NCBI GenBank assembly: GCA_001247695.2
Contig: LGRX02025926.1
Coordinates: 103,424 to 167,423, forward strand
DNA length: 64,000 nt
DNA from: Cymbomonas tetramitiformis
Lineage: Eukaryota; Chlorophyta; Pyramimonadophyceae; Pyramimonadales; Pyramimonadaceae
Direction: 5' to 3'
Under the pieces are notes generated by a model. That model did no database searches, was not told the origin of the DNA, and worked only from the letters and a program-made list of their open reading frames with translations. The position numbers and the translations under genes were made by a program. This document shows, piece after piece, positions 11,210 through 21,073 of this stretch. How positions within the stretch are numbered: position 1 is the first letter of the stretch; every line of letters begins with the position of its first letter.

Positions 11210-13808
11210 CAAATTTCTCTGCCTGTTCTTGCTCCGGGAAACACTACAACACTGCCCATCTGTTCCATGGTCCAGGATGCAAGGGAGGAGAAAGCTCCAA
11301 TAGTACCACATGTCACACTACAACTAAGGGACCAGGGCAGGATCACCCGCATTTCGCGTGTGTGGCGCACTCAGTCGTAGCCTTGAAACTCCAAGGATCA
11401 CTTTCATCAACTTTGGGCTACAAGTTACGACTCAGCTTGCTGCCAACGTGGAGATGCAAGCAACAAACATAAGTGGGAACGCGCCATCGTGAGCATTTCA
11501 GCACAGGGTGCACCTGTCAAGAGACGGCTCGCTTAAGCGTCTCCCCCGAGACGGGCGAACACCAGAGCCGCTATCATCAAAAGCATATGCTGTGAGATAT
11601 ACAGAGCCGAACCCCCGCATCCGATCACATGGGACCGTGGCGTCATGTCCCAACAAACGCATTTCGTGCCGGGTCAGAGACCTTGGATTCCAAAATTTCA
11701 GAGGAAACTGACAGAGGCTAAGGACCACAGAGCGCTCCAAATTTTGACTCCCAGCCTCCCGTCACACAAAACCAACGCTGCCTGGCAATCACGTCAAGGT
11801 TGTGATGCAAGCTGCACAACCAAGTGTGGGATGCGTAGCGCAGCGAATCATAGGATGCGCGGCAAAGAGGGGTCACAGCCCTGAACGAAACCCACTTGTA
11901 GCGGGCACTTCCCGAGCGCAAGAGCGAGCGACGCTTGCCTGGGGTCAAATCTTGAGCTTATGCGCACAGGCACACATTGGGCGGCTGTTTGTTGGAAATG
12001 GCGCACGAAATGATATTACAACTTGGCGTTTAGAGTTACGATAGCTCAACGGACTCTTCTAATACGAAAGGCTTCGGGGGCGATACGGTCGTCGTGTGGC
12101 AAGGCTGCACATCTCGAGATGCGTTCATCGTATTCCGCGAGACTTGCGAAGGGCTGACCTATCATATCGACATCCGATACTTTCTCCACGGCGAAGCCCC
12201 GAGGGAGTGAGCCTCGCAAGTACACTCCGATGAGCCGCCTCCCGAGGGCGCTCCGATAGACCTGCGCATGGGCAAGCTTGACCCCACGATATCATGGGCA
12301 ACAGTGGTTCGGTATTGGATATACGACTTTTAGGTTCTCCTGTAGCGCAACGCAAGCCCGGCGCGAGCGGCAGTGGTGCGCTCTCGAAGTGACAATTGCG
12401 AAAGGCAACGAATGAGCTGATCGGCGGTTGAAAATATGCGACATACCCGTAACATCGCGAGAACGACACTCTCCCACGGCGCAGTCACCTGACGCTCCAC
12501 CGGAATCCAAAAGATATTAGTCGCCACTTGCAGACGGCGGCAGTGACTGTTTTCGGAGCATTGAGGGGCTGGGCCTCGCCATTGAAAACACTTCATTCGC
12601 ACTGCGCGCAAAGATCGAGTTCAGCTATTCAAGGGTGGAGCGGTTTACGGGACACACGCGCAAGACACGTGGCAGGGTGGAGAGAAGTAACGACAACCTT
12701 CTCAAGACTGCTTTCGTTGGCCAAGCTTCTATCTTCTCGAAGTGGCGTGACCTTTCCCAGAGGCAGAACCTGCGTTGCGCCGAATACGTATGATATTTGG
12801 CGCAGCACGCGTCGGTCCAACCTATATTTCCATTACATGTCGACGACAAGAGCGGAATTAAACCGATTTGCCAACTCAAACAGATCGAAGTGCTTTCCAT
12901 GATGAGGACAGCTGCACTCACCACACCACTCTCCACAGCTTCGCTCAAGGAAAAACCGCGAGCGTCGCTTGATGTACTTGATCTCAATTTGAGCTGTTCC
13001 GAGTCAGCGTGTGTACTACGATACGGCGCTTGCCCTATTCCCCATGCTCTGCGGGCACGGAAACCCTGGCTCGGGACCCTGCAGGCTCTCTCCCTGTGTG
13101 CAGCCGAGGGTCTAGGCGACAACTCTAGTTTCCTATGTGCCGTTACCGTTCTATACCAATATCTCTGCTTACACCTGGACGGTTGACCGTCCGTTTTAAC
13201 TCTCAGCATTTAAGACGGGCGAGCCTTGCGAGGAGCGGTGTTTCGTCTAAGAGAAAGTGCAGTCGAAAGCCTGTCTGCTGTGCACGCAGAGGACATCCTT
13301 TAGCTGCATAGTAGGTTCTCTCCAGTATTCCAAAACACGCACCGCAAACAAGGAATACGTATCATTTCTTCGACAGAACTCTGAACTGTCTCTCTTTCGA
13401 GCTTCCTGTCTCTACAGGCGAGCGGAGGGCACATGCTGCATTCGATTGGCCTCGCTCACATTTCTCTTTCGTTTGGATGAAGCTTCAAGCTATCGTATGG
13501 GGAAAGTATCTTAGTACTCTATGGGGAATTGGGGGTTAGGCGCCGATCCGTGCGATCCATCGCATGCTGTCTCATCCGATCGAAGCATCTGCGACAGCTG
13601 CAGCTCTGATCCTGTGAACAACAGCCGAGCGCGAGCAGACAGCGTCGGCAGATCGGCAGAGCCCAGCAAGCGAGCGGAGGACAGGAGCAATAAACGCGTG
13701 TCCTCGCGCCGCGGCGGGGGGGAGGACAGCAGGACACACGCGACGGACCCGGTACCGCGGCGGGGGAGAGGACGCACCGGGCGGGGGGAGATGTCAGGGT
13801 TATGACCG

Positions 13809-13892
13809 ATGACATATGTGTCATACATGTCATACCTGTCATACCTGTCATACCATGTCATGTCATGTCATGTCGATGTCGTGTCATGTCAT
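13809..13892. repeat. Simple repeat of TGTCAT units
   Basis: Degenerate short tandem units (GTCATACATGTCATACCTG, then repeated ATGTC) lie about 50 bp upstream of element A. Confidence 0.85.
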
Positions 13893-13944
13893 ATGTTATA
13901 ATGACATACAGTCGTCAGTACGGTCGACTGTGACATGTACAGTC

Positions 13945-14198
13945 TGCTGAAATCTGTATAGGCAGCCCTGACTGGGAGTCCCGGTCAGGCCCCTATGACA
14001 GATCCCTAGGACCAACACTGGACTGCTGACTGATCTGTAGGTTCGTACTGTGACACACGCTGTGTCACAGGTAGGCTAGACTCCGAGACCGTCCGAGACC
14101 GTTCCGGGTATATCTAGCTTAGGGTTTATTTATCTTATACAGTTTATCCACACGAGTACGGGACTTTCTGATATCTAGTGTACTTGGATATTCCGGTA
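13945..14198 (+). repeat. Element A 5' LTR
   Basis: 254 bp, identical to 17286-17539. It has a long internal GC-palindromic tract near its start (CTGACTGGGAGTCCCGGTCAG) and ends in an AT-rich part that includes TTATTTATCTTATACAG. Confidence 0.93.
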
Positions 14199-14335
14199 GG
14201 TCGTGGCCCCATCCACGTTTTCATTCCACTTGCTATCTTGGCCATGATTGGCTAAGCAGCCGCTTGAAGAGGTGGTGCGCACTTGCGCGTTTGGGTGCGA
14301 CTAGGATTTGGACATGATTTTACGGTAGACGTCTT

Positions 14336-16957
14336 TTGCGGCTGCGAGTCATGGGCACCGCGCGTTGCTATTGCTCGGTTGTGGCAATGTTCATTTGCGT
14401 TGTTCTGCCTGCACTGATCCCGCTGGTTTACGTATTTTGGGCTGGTGCTCCGGACGCCTTCGACCACATCGACATTTGCAAGTGCCCTTCGCTCTTTTCG
14501 CCGCTCCGCACGTTCTGCCGTTACGTCATCCCTCCATTTCCGCCACAACACCCAAACGTGCTACCGCGCATCATCTTTTCTCTGGCTTTCAGAAGAATGG
14601 CGACATCTACACGAGCTCGTAAACGCCTATTGAAGGACTCCGACTTGGACGCCTCTATACGGCTTATAGATGCGGTTCGGGACACCCCAACCGCTAGCAC
14701 CCCGCCTGTGGTGCCCCCTAATCCTTCCAGCAACTCCGACGCCGCTGTCGCGTTGCGGAAGCATCTCGTTGACCAACACGCCGCGGTCGACGTGGTCTAC
14801 AAGGGGAGATTACATCGGGCTTGGGCCAAGGGTATCCGCGAGGATATCCTTGGTTCCAAGAAACATCATTATCGTGGTACCGACGACACCGACCGCCTCT
14901 CCGAGTTGGTGGTGCAGCTTCGGACCGAGTTTGAGTCCGCTGGGCTGGACTTGGCCCCCTTTGACCTCGACGACCCCACCTCTTTGGTTATCGAGAAGGT
15001 TAATGGACTGCTCTATGACGTCTTGGCCCTCGTCGTGGAGCGCAACTTTGTGGCCGACACCTGGCTTCGGGGTACGGACTCTTCGGCTGACCGAGATGGA
15101 CGTCGTGCCCTCATCGACATCATCAAGGGGAGCGTGCCGACGGTCCTTCGCGAGAGCCACCAGCAGGAGCATGCGGCGCTTCGTTATCCCGCAGGCGTTG
15201 ACCCGCAGCCGATCTTGGCTCGTGAGCAACGTCTGGTGCGGGATAACCGCGCTCCTGACTGGCAGCCCACCGACGAGACCCGTAAGTTGTCCCTCTACAA
15301 CCGCCTCGACCCCGTGTTCTACGCGGCGGTGAAGGTGCGGTACCCGCTTGCGGGTGACCTTAGCGGGGTCACTCTCCGCTCGCTCCAGGCGCTCGTCGTG
15401 GCCATCTTTCAGGCCTGGGCGCAGTCGGATGATGGGGCGGCAGTGCGTGAGAAGCAGACACTGGGGGCGGGCGGTAAGCCCTCCGCCCTTATCACGTCTT
15501 CTGAGTACGCGGTCCTTCTCGACGAAATCGCCGCCTTGAAGGCGCTTGTGCAGGGCAATCGTGCGGGCGCGGCTCAGCGACAGCAGCAGCCGCAGCCGCG
15601 CGGTAAGCAGCATCCGCGAGGCCATCGAGTGGGTGTGCACCCGGCACCGTCTGTGGGGTTCGACAGGGACAGCATGAAGGCCAAGCCCCTTTGCCACCGT
15701 TGCCGCAAGGCGGGCAAAGGGGACGCCTATCACGCGTACCGCGACTGCCCTCTTGGTGGGCGCCAGCATTCGTCGGCCACGGCAGCGGCCTTCTGCATTC
15801 CTATTGAGGAGGAGGATGCGGAGGGTCTTCACACCCTGGCACTTGTGCAGGTTTTCCAGGAGGCTGCGGATGATGGACCGGAGGCCTTCGCCCGTGCGGC
15901 TTCGGCTTATGGTCCCCCCGCTGTGCTTTCCGCGGGCGGGATTGGCGGCATCGACGTATCGGCCTATGGATTCAGCGTACCGCCTCCGCCTTCTGGCGGG
16001 ACCGACGACGAGGACATCTTGCGGCGGCTTGATGCCCTCACCTCTGAGGTTCAGGCCGCCCAAGAGCAGGTACATTACACTCACGCATCCTTTGTTCCTG
16101 GGAGTGCGGTTGAGGAGCATGCATCGGCTCTGGTGTGTGGCCCTGCCGCTGCGGCGGGGATCACACCGGAGGGGCAGGTTCCGGCAGGTGGTGCGGCGGC
16201 ATCGGCATCCGCCGTGCCGGCCCCTGCTATGCCTGTTTCGCAGGTAGAGGATGTACAGCCCGCGCCAGTTCAATCGGCGCGGGTGACCACCACGGAGGCG
16301 ACGCACGGTGAGTTCGGAGGCTTCGTGCAGACGGTGAATCACGCCGCTGTCCACCCGTCTGACCTGACAGGCTACGACACCGACGACTACGAGGACTTTG
16401 CCGACGGCAGCTTCCGGCTGAAGCCGCGGGGCTCGCCTCCGTCGGCCAATCATGTTTCCGGGCCACCCGTGGGCGAGCAGAGGACCTACGGTTGTGGGAA
16501 GCCGCCCTGGGGCTTCCCTGCCACGGTTGGTCCGTGGGGCATTCCTTTCCTCCTTTCCCTCGTTCTTTGCATCTCGATCATGGGAGTGGCAGCCGTGCCC
16601 GACGCTCGGTCGGCTACGGAGATGCCTTCGCCTGGTGGTGATCTCGATTGGGAGGCTCCGTCATTTTTCTCTACGAATGATTTTCTTGATCCGGTGATGA
16701 CGGCTCAGGGTCTCCTATTGCCTGACGATGTGCCACAGCTTCAGCCGCCCGAGCCTCCTGACACTTTGAGCTTTTTAGCATTTCAGGATTTGGCTCAAGC
16801 GGATTTGGGTATTGACATGGCATTCTACTACGGCATGGCCTTACATGAGAGCGGTCCTCTTGATGCGGGGCACTATTATGGAGCTGGTTACTTTACTTCC
16901 TACTATGGGATGGACTTCCGTGAGGCCACCGCTGACTACTTTGGTACTGTCGATTGA
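14336..16957 (+). CDS. Gag-like protein of element A
   Basis: The frame is open for 873 codons, but the likely start is the Met at 14597 (MATSTRARKRLL, residue 88), because the other two gag proteins begin with a similar basic MTRSRVRRL-like segment and the upstream codons overlap the leader. A helical capsid-like region follows (roughly residues 190-390) with the motif DRDGRRALIDII, shared with the gags of C and D. A CCHC-type zinc knuckle, Cys-x2-Cys-x9-His-x4-Cys (CHRCRKAGKGDAYHAYRDC), lies near residue 455. After it come a conserved Cys-Glu patch and AY-F motif shared with D, a long Ala/Pro/Ser-rich linker, and a hydrophobic stretch near residues 735-755 (PFLLSLVLCISIMGVAAV). The C-terminus is acidic and aromatic. 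It probably assembles the particle. No enzymatic domain is present. Confidence 0.8.
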   Translation: MRLRVMGTARCYCSVVAMFICVVLPALIPLVYVFWAGAPDAFDHIDICKCPSLFSPLRTFCRYVIPPFPPQHPNVLPRIIFSLAFRRMATSTRARKRLLKDSDLDASIRLIDAVRDTPTASTPPVVPPNPSSNSDAAVALRKHLVDQHAAVDVVYKGRLHRAWAKGIREDILGSKKHHYRGTDDTDRLSELVVQLRTEFESAGLDLAPFDLDDPTSLVIEKVNGLLYDVLALVVERNFVADTWLRGTDSSADRDGRRALIDIIKGSVPTVLRESHQQEHAALRYPAGVDPQPILAREQRLVRDNRAPDWQPTDETRKLSLYNRLDPVFYAAVKVRYPLAGDLSGVTLRSLQALVVAIFQAWAQSDDGAAVREKQTLGAGGKPSALITSSEYAVLLDEIAALKALVQGNRAGAAQRQQQPQPRGKQHPRGHRVGVHPAPSVGFDRDSMKAKPLCHRCRKAGKGDAYHAYRDCPLGGRQHSSATAAAFCIPIEEEDAEGLHTLALVQVFQEAADDGPEAFARAASAYGPPAVLSAGGIGGIDVSAYGFSVPPPPSGGTDDEDILRRLDALTSEVQAAQEQVHYTHASFVPGSAVEEHASALVCGPAAAAGITPEGQVPAGGAAASASAVPAPAMPVSQVEDVQPAPVQSARVTTTEATHGEFGGFVQTVNHAAVHPSDLTGYDTDDYEDFADGSFRLKPRGSPPSANHVSGPPVGEQRTYGCGKPPWGFPATVGPWGIPFLLSLVLCISIMGVAAVPDARSATEMPSPGGDLDWEAPSFFSTNDFLDPVMTAQGLLLPDDVPQLQPPEPPDTLSFLAFQDLAQADLGIDMAFYYGMALHESGPLDAGHYYGAGYFTSYYGMDFREATADYFGTVD

Positions 16958-17260
16958 CTTCTTGCTCACTCTGGAGGCACACCGACATGGTGGTGTGCAG
17001 AACTCCTGTGACCTCAAGGACTTCTTCAATCTGGTTTATGTTTTGCTTTGACTACTTTACAATCTTCAAACTGACTTGCTAGCACGGTTCCTTTCACTTG
17101 TTTAGCGGTGCCTTAATTGCCCGTATGCTTTTGTTCACGTGCTACCTAGAGGTTTCCAATTTGTGTATCAGAATAGCACAGTTGGATTGGCAGTTAGACT
17201 TGTCACCTAGCTTCTGCCCTAACACTAACATCCTTACATTTTCTGACTCTCCTAGCCAGT

Positions 17261-17285
17261 CACCACCCACAGTGCTGGGGTGGTG
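17261..17285 (+). other. Element A polypurine-tract hairpin
   Basis: CACCACCC (17261-17268) pairs with GGGTGGTG (17278-17285) across a 9-nt loop, and the right arm touches the 3' LTR. Equivalent hairpins occur in B and C, with a weaker one in D. Confidence 0.7.
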
Positions 17286-17539
17286 TGCTGAAATCTGTAT
17301 AGGCAGCCCTGACTGGGAGTCCCGGTCAGGCCCCTATGACAGATCCCTAGGACCAACACTGGACTGCTGACTGATCTGTAGGTTCGTACTGTGACACACG
17401 CTGTGTCACAGGTAGGCTAGACTCCGAGACCGTCCGAGACCGTTCCGGGTATATCTAGCTTAGGGTTTATTTATCTTATACAGTTTATCCACACGAGTAC
17501 GGGACTTTCTGATATCTAGTGTACTTGGATATTCCGGTA
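17286..17539 (+). repeat. Element A 3' LTR
   Basis: 254 bp, with no difference from the 5' copy. CAGTC follows immediately as the target-site duplicate. Confidence 0.93.
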
Positions 17540-17544
17540 CAGTC

Positions 17545-18454
17545 ATACCATCTATCATCCACTCACCATGAGTGACATCTGTCATCGAGAGGCTGATCAC
17601 AACATCTCGATGATGAAGCAAGACAGTTCTTGAAGAACAAACTGTTCTGAAGGGACTCGTCTTCGCTTCAAGCATGAATTGAACACCATGCGGGTATCAC
17701 ATGGCTTATTCGATCAGCCGATACTGTTGTTCACCCAATGCCTTCGGGTTCACAACCCAATTGTGGTAACGCCTGAGAGGCGTGGGGGCATTGGCGTATA
17801 TGAGGGAGCATTGAGCTCTAGCAGCACTTCTGGAGAAGAGTCTGCACTCATACCCACAATACTCTGCGCGTGCTATTGTCGTTCAATACGATAGCCGTGC
17901 CATACATATCGCTTGCATAGCGAGCCTTATCAGTGGTATTCTACTCGTCCACGCGACGAACGAGGACACATAAGTGTGCAGTGCAGCAATAGAGATATAT
18001 TGTATATTGTGTGTGCAACAGGTTCGCGGATCGCGCATATATACAGGCGACAACGATCGCACATATACGACATATATCGCATATATAATAACATTCGTTG
18101 CAGAATCAACAGCGAACGGAGTGCGCGAGGAAATACCGTCGCGACCGCATTCGCTCGCATAAACACCGTCAGAGGATAACACCGACAAGGTGTGATTATC
18201 GCATACAGATCGCACACATATACTGTTATCATTCGCAGGGTTGCACGATATGCGACATACTGACGCGCGAATGATCAAAACGTCGCCAGTTTGTATGATC
18301 CGTACGCGCGATGGCATTCGTACCATACTGTATGCCATACATACCGGCGACAGAGATGTTCACCATTCGCAGCGCATACATCACCGACAATGATACGATT
18401 CGCTATCCGCACTAATTGTTGAGTGCAGTGCACGCATCAAAATTTCGTTATTGC
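17545..18454. other. Unique AT-rich DNA between elements A and B
   Basis: The stretch has many short ATAT and CGCATATA motifs and no coding signal. It probably predates both insertions. Confidence 0.5.
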
Positions 18455-18459
18455 AAATG

Positions 18460-18723
18460 TGACGGGAAAGCTAAAATATATACTGCTGTAATATATTATA
18501 AGCTTTCACCGAGAAGAAAGCTGAAGCCGTGAGCTCAGGGTTTCAGATACATACTCAAGTGAATATTAGAATACAGATAGTGTTTTAATATTCCTAGCGG
18601 TTGGTGATGCTGCAACAAGTGACACAGCAGAGAGTCACAGCACATAGAGCAGACAGAGGGGTGACAGCAGAAGGGGGGCAACAGTCACCCTTATACAGGG
18701 GGTGAAAGTTGCATCCCCCGTGA
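18460..18723 (-). repeat. Element B 3' LTR
   Basis: 264 bp. Read on the minus strand it starts TCACGGGGGATGC and ends TTTCCCGTCA. It carries an extra short segment (TAGAGCAGACAG) compared with the other copy. Confidence 0.88.
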
Positions 18724-18726
18724 CAC

Positions 18727-18751
18727 CACCTCACCCCGTAGGTGTGAGGTG
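18727..18751 (-). other. Element B polypurine-tract hairpin
   Basis: CACCTCAC (18727-18734) pairs with GTGAGGTG (18744-18751) across a 9-nt loop, close to the 3' LTR. The stem is shared with element C. Confidence 0.7.
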
Positions 18752-19346
18752 ACCAAATGCAAGTGTTACGCGGGCCTGCAAGACTGTTCGGATCTAAGGG
18801 GCCTTTTTCAACCCGACTAGAATGGCCCTGCCGGCGTCATCTTAGAATCTAGCAGGCACATCACACGATCGGACAATTTCTAGGGTTGTTCATTCTTTTG
18901 CTCATTTTTTTCTTTTCTTTTTTAACCGATACCCCTGCGGTGCCACGACCCAACGAGGCCTGGCACGACCAGAGCGGGCGTGGCAATGGACGTGAGGTAA
19001 AAAACGCGGTGTGGATCCTCCCCGCACATGATGGCGAAAGCAGAAAGGAGAATGGACGCGATGGGTGCAGCAGCACCACCACACGCCACCACCAGACAGC
19101 GGCCAAGAGGCGCGCAAGGTGGAGGGCAAAGCTGAGGATGCCGCGGGGCGAGCTCGTAGAAGTCAAAGCTCTGGTTGACGATGGCGAAAGCGATGGACTT
19201 GAGTTTGGCGTTTGGTGCATGAGCACCACCAGACACCACCACACTATATCCAGTTGTAGAATCTCGTCGATGTACCCGAACAGTCCCTAGGGCAGCCTGA
19301 ACAGCGGCCATGCGCGCACGTTGCCGCTCAGTGGACATAGTCCCAC

Positions 19347-20010
19347 TGCAGACTGCAGAATTCTGCGAAGGCAAGATAGGGTTCCAAGTGAAAAACAACA
19401 ACTTCTCGTAAAATCGACAATTTCCAGCGATGGGAAAGTCAAATTGGGGTGAATTTTGACGAGGAAGACGCCGGTGACGTCAAAAAAGTCGTGCGGTAAG
19501 CCGATATTCCGGCAGAAGCGGCGCTGCTGTCCAGGAAGGCGAAGGCTTAGAAGATGATGTCGTCGTAGTCGTAGATGGAGGTGTCGTGAGGCCAACAGTG
19601 GCGAGATACGTCACGCCGAAATGTCGACCCGCTGGCGCACACCGGCGGTAGCAGAAGGGCGCTCGCTGGAGATGCAAGCTGCAGACTGCAAAATTATGTG
19701 AAGCAAAGATAGGGTGCGAAGGCGAAACCGTAACTTTCCGTAAAATTGATAACTCCCAGTGATGGGGAAGTCAAATTGAGGTGATTTTTGACAAGGAACA
19801 CGCTGGTGATGTCAAAAATACCGTGCGGTAAGCCAATATTCGTGCAGAAGGGGTGCTGCTGTTCAGAGAGGCACAACCGCGAATAGATTGTAGTCGGTCT
19901 CGTAGCTGGAGATGCTAATGAAGCCGAAAGTGGCGTGATACGGCACGCCCAGATGATTCCCGTAGCCGTAATCTTACGGTAACAGCGGGGCGTTGCTGGA
20001 GATGCAAACA
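19347..20010 (-). repeat. Diverged tandem duplication inside element B
   Basis: Units at about 19347-19679 and 19680-20010 align over most of their length at perhaps 70-75% identity by eye. Read on the minus strand, both can be translated with the same pattern (NIGLPH, then FD-T-VFLVK-H-NLT-PSL), so the peptide pattern is better kept than the rest of the unit. This could be decayed coding sequence or structured RNA. Confidence 0.7.
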
Positions 20011-20121
20011 AGGGTTCGCTGGAGATGCGGTCGCTGGAGACGCGACGTCGCTGGAGATGCGATGACGAGAGTAAGGACCGAAAAAAAAGAGACCACCGCT
20101 TCAAGTGGTGCAGCCCAAACC

Positions 20122-20376
20122 TGACGGGAAAGCTAAAATATATACTGCTGTAATATATTATAAGCTTTCACAGAGAAGAAAGCTGAAGCCGTGAGCTCAG
20201 GGTTTCAGATACATATTCAAGTGAATATTAGAATACAGATAGTGTTTTAATATTCCTAGCGGTTGGTGATGCTGCAACAAGTGACACAGCAGAGAGTCAC
20301 AGCACAGTGAGGGGTGACAGCAGAAGGGGGGCAACAGTCACCCTTATACAGGGGGTGAAAGTTGCATCCCCCGTGA
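20122..20376 (-). repeat. Element B 5' LTR
   Basis: 255 bp, in reverse orientation. The target duplicate AAATG follows at 20377-20381. Confidence 0.88.
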
Positions 20377-20620
20377 AAATGGTTTGCAAAAATCGCTCGT
20401 CTACGCGCATACGATGATTTAGCTTGTCAGGATATACGCACACCTGCTAGATTCATCATGCTCAGATGACGCGCGATGATGGTATATATATATATGCAGC
20501 ATGCTATTCAATATCTGTGATGCTTGCACATAAGAGATGATGTTTGTTCAATTACTGACAGATTTACATACAAAGTTTGCAGTAAAATACATAATATGAC
20601 ATCAGATGAATATTGATGCT

Positions 20621-20883
20621 TCATGGAGACAGTGACTTTAGCCCCCCCCACTGTAAGGGGGTGGCAGTCCTGTCCGCCTGTGTCACCCCTCGACCCGCGG
20701 TGCCGTCTTGCCTGGCACGGTCATCCTCAGCTCACAGAATAAAACACTCTCCGTATGTTATTCAATTATCTTCGCACTGTGAAACCCGAGGCACCCGCCT
20801 GACAGCTTGCTCTAGGTTTCTGTGATATATATATATCCGCCCGACTCCGTCAATCATATATATATATCTCACTGTTTCCATCA
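20621..20883 (+). repeat. Element C 5' LTR
   Basis: 263 bp with a C-rich run near its start, an AATAAAA motif near the middle that could serve polyadenylation, and a TA-rich tract near its end. Confidence 0.92.
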
Positions 20884-21073
20884 GGTTATCGGTTCACCAC
20901 TTAGTGGGTGTTTCGATTTTCACTGCTCTGAGATCCCGCGGAACAAGCGGCCGCTTGCAGCGAATCCAGCTGCTTGCACGAGCTGAGCGCATTGCCAGCT
21001 TATCCACCACCAGCCGCGTGTTTTTTTTACGGCACCGGCCCTTTTCCTCGAGCGGAGCCAGCTCCCGGAATTC

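Larger units (their letters stand above)
8912..13939. other. Five kilobases without a recognisable gene
   Basis: Apart from the minisatellites listed separately, I find no domain, no convincing exon chain and no RNA gene. Open frames of 60-194 codons occur on both strands, none with clear coding bias. 12.0-13.5 kb is more balanced in composition and could hide exons of a divergent gene. Confidence 0.35.
13945..17539 (+). mobile_element. Element A: gag-only LTR retrotransposon
   Basis: Two identical 254-bp LTRs (13945-14198 and 17286-17539) bound a 3.1-kb interior. The 5-bp direct repeat CAGTC flanks the element (13940-13944 and 17540-17544), marking integrase-type insertion. The LTR starts TGCTGAAATC and ends CCGGTA. 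The base after the 5' LTR begins GGTCGTGG, the position of a primer binding site. A hairpin whose right arm is GGGTGGTG abuts the 3' LTR (17261-17285) and occupies the polypurine-tract position. The interior encodes only a gag-like protein, with no protease, integrase or reverse transcriptase, so the element must borrow enzymes. LTR identity indicates recent insertion. Superfamily is not certain. Confidence 0.93.
18460..20376 (-). mobile_element. Element B: ORF-less LTR retrotransposon
   Basis: LTR-like copies at 18460-18723 and 20122-20376 share nearly all bases and differ by an approximately 9-bp indel and a few substitutions. The 5-bp duplicate AAATG flanks the element (18455-18459 and 20377-20381). 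Orientation is minus: next to the left LTR lies the reverse complement of GGGGTGAGGTGGTG, the same polypurine hairpin as in element C, and next to the right LTR, read on the minus strand, is GGTTTGGGC in the primer-site position. The 1.4-kb interior has no gag. It contains two diverged copies of a roughly 333-bp segment. Its size resembles a TRIM-type element. Relationship to C rests on the LTR ends (TCAYGG) and the hairpin. Confidence 0.88.

Noticed and set aside
12625..13209. 194-codon minus-strand frame
   Set aside because: No motif, no clear coding bias, and several alternative frames of similar length overlap it.
14336..14596. Signal-anchor-like N-terminus of the element A ORF (hydrophobic residues near 15-35)
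   Set aside because: The gag start is more likely the Met at 14597, matching D. The upstream codons overlap the untranslated leader, although translation from 14336 cannot be excluded.
14810..16453. 547-codon frame on the minus strand
   Set aside because: It is the antisense shadow of the element A gag ORF. The plus frame has the knuckle and the motif shared with C and D, and the shadow is Arg/His-rich as expected from GC-rich coding DNA.
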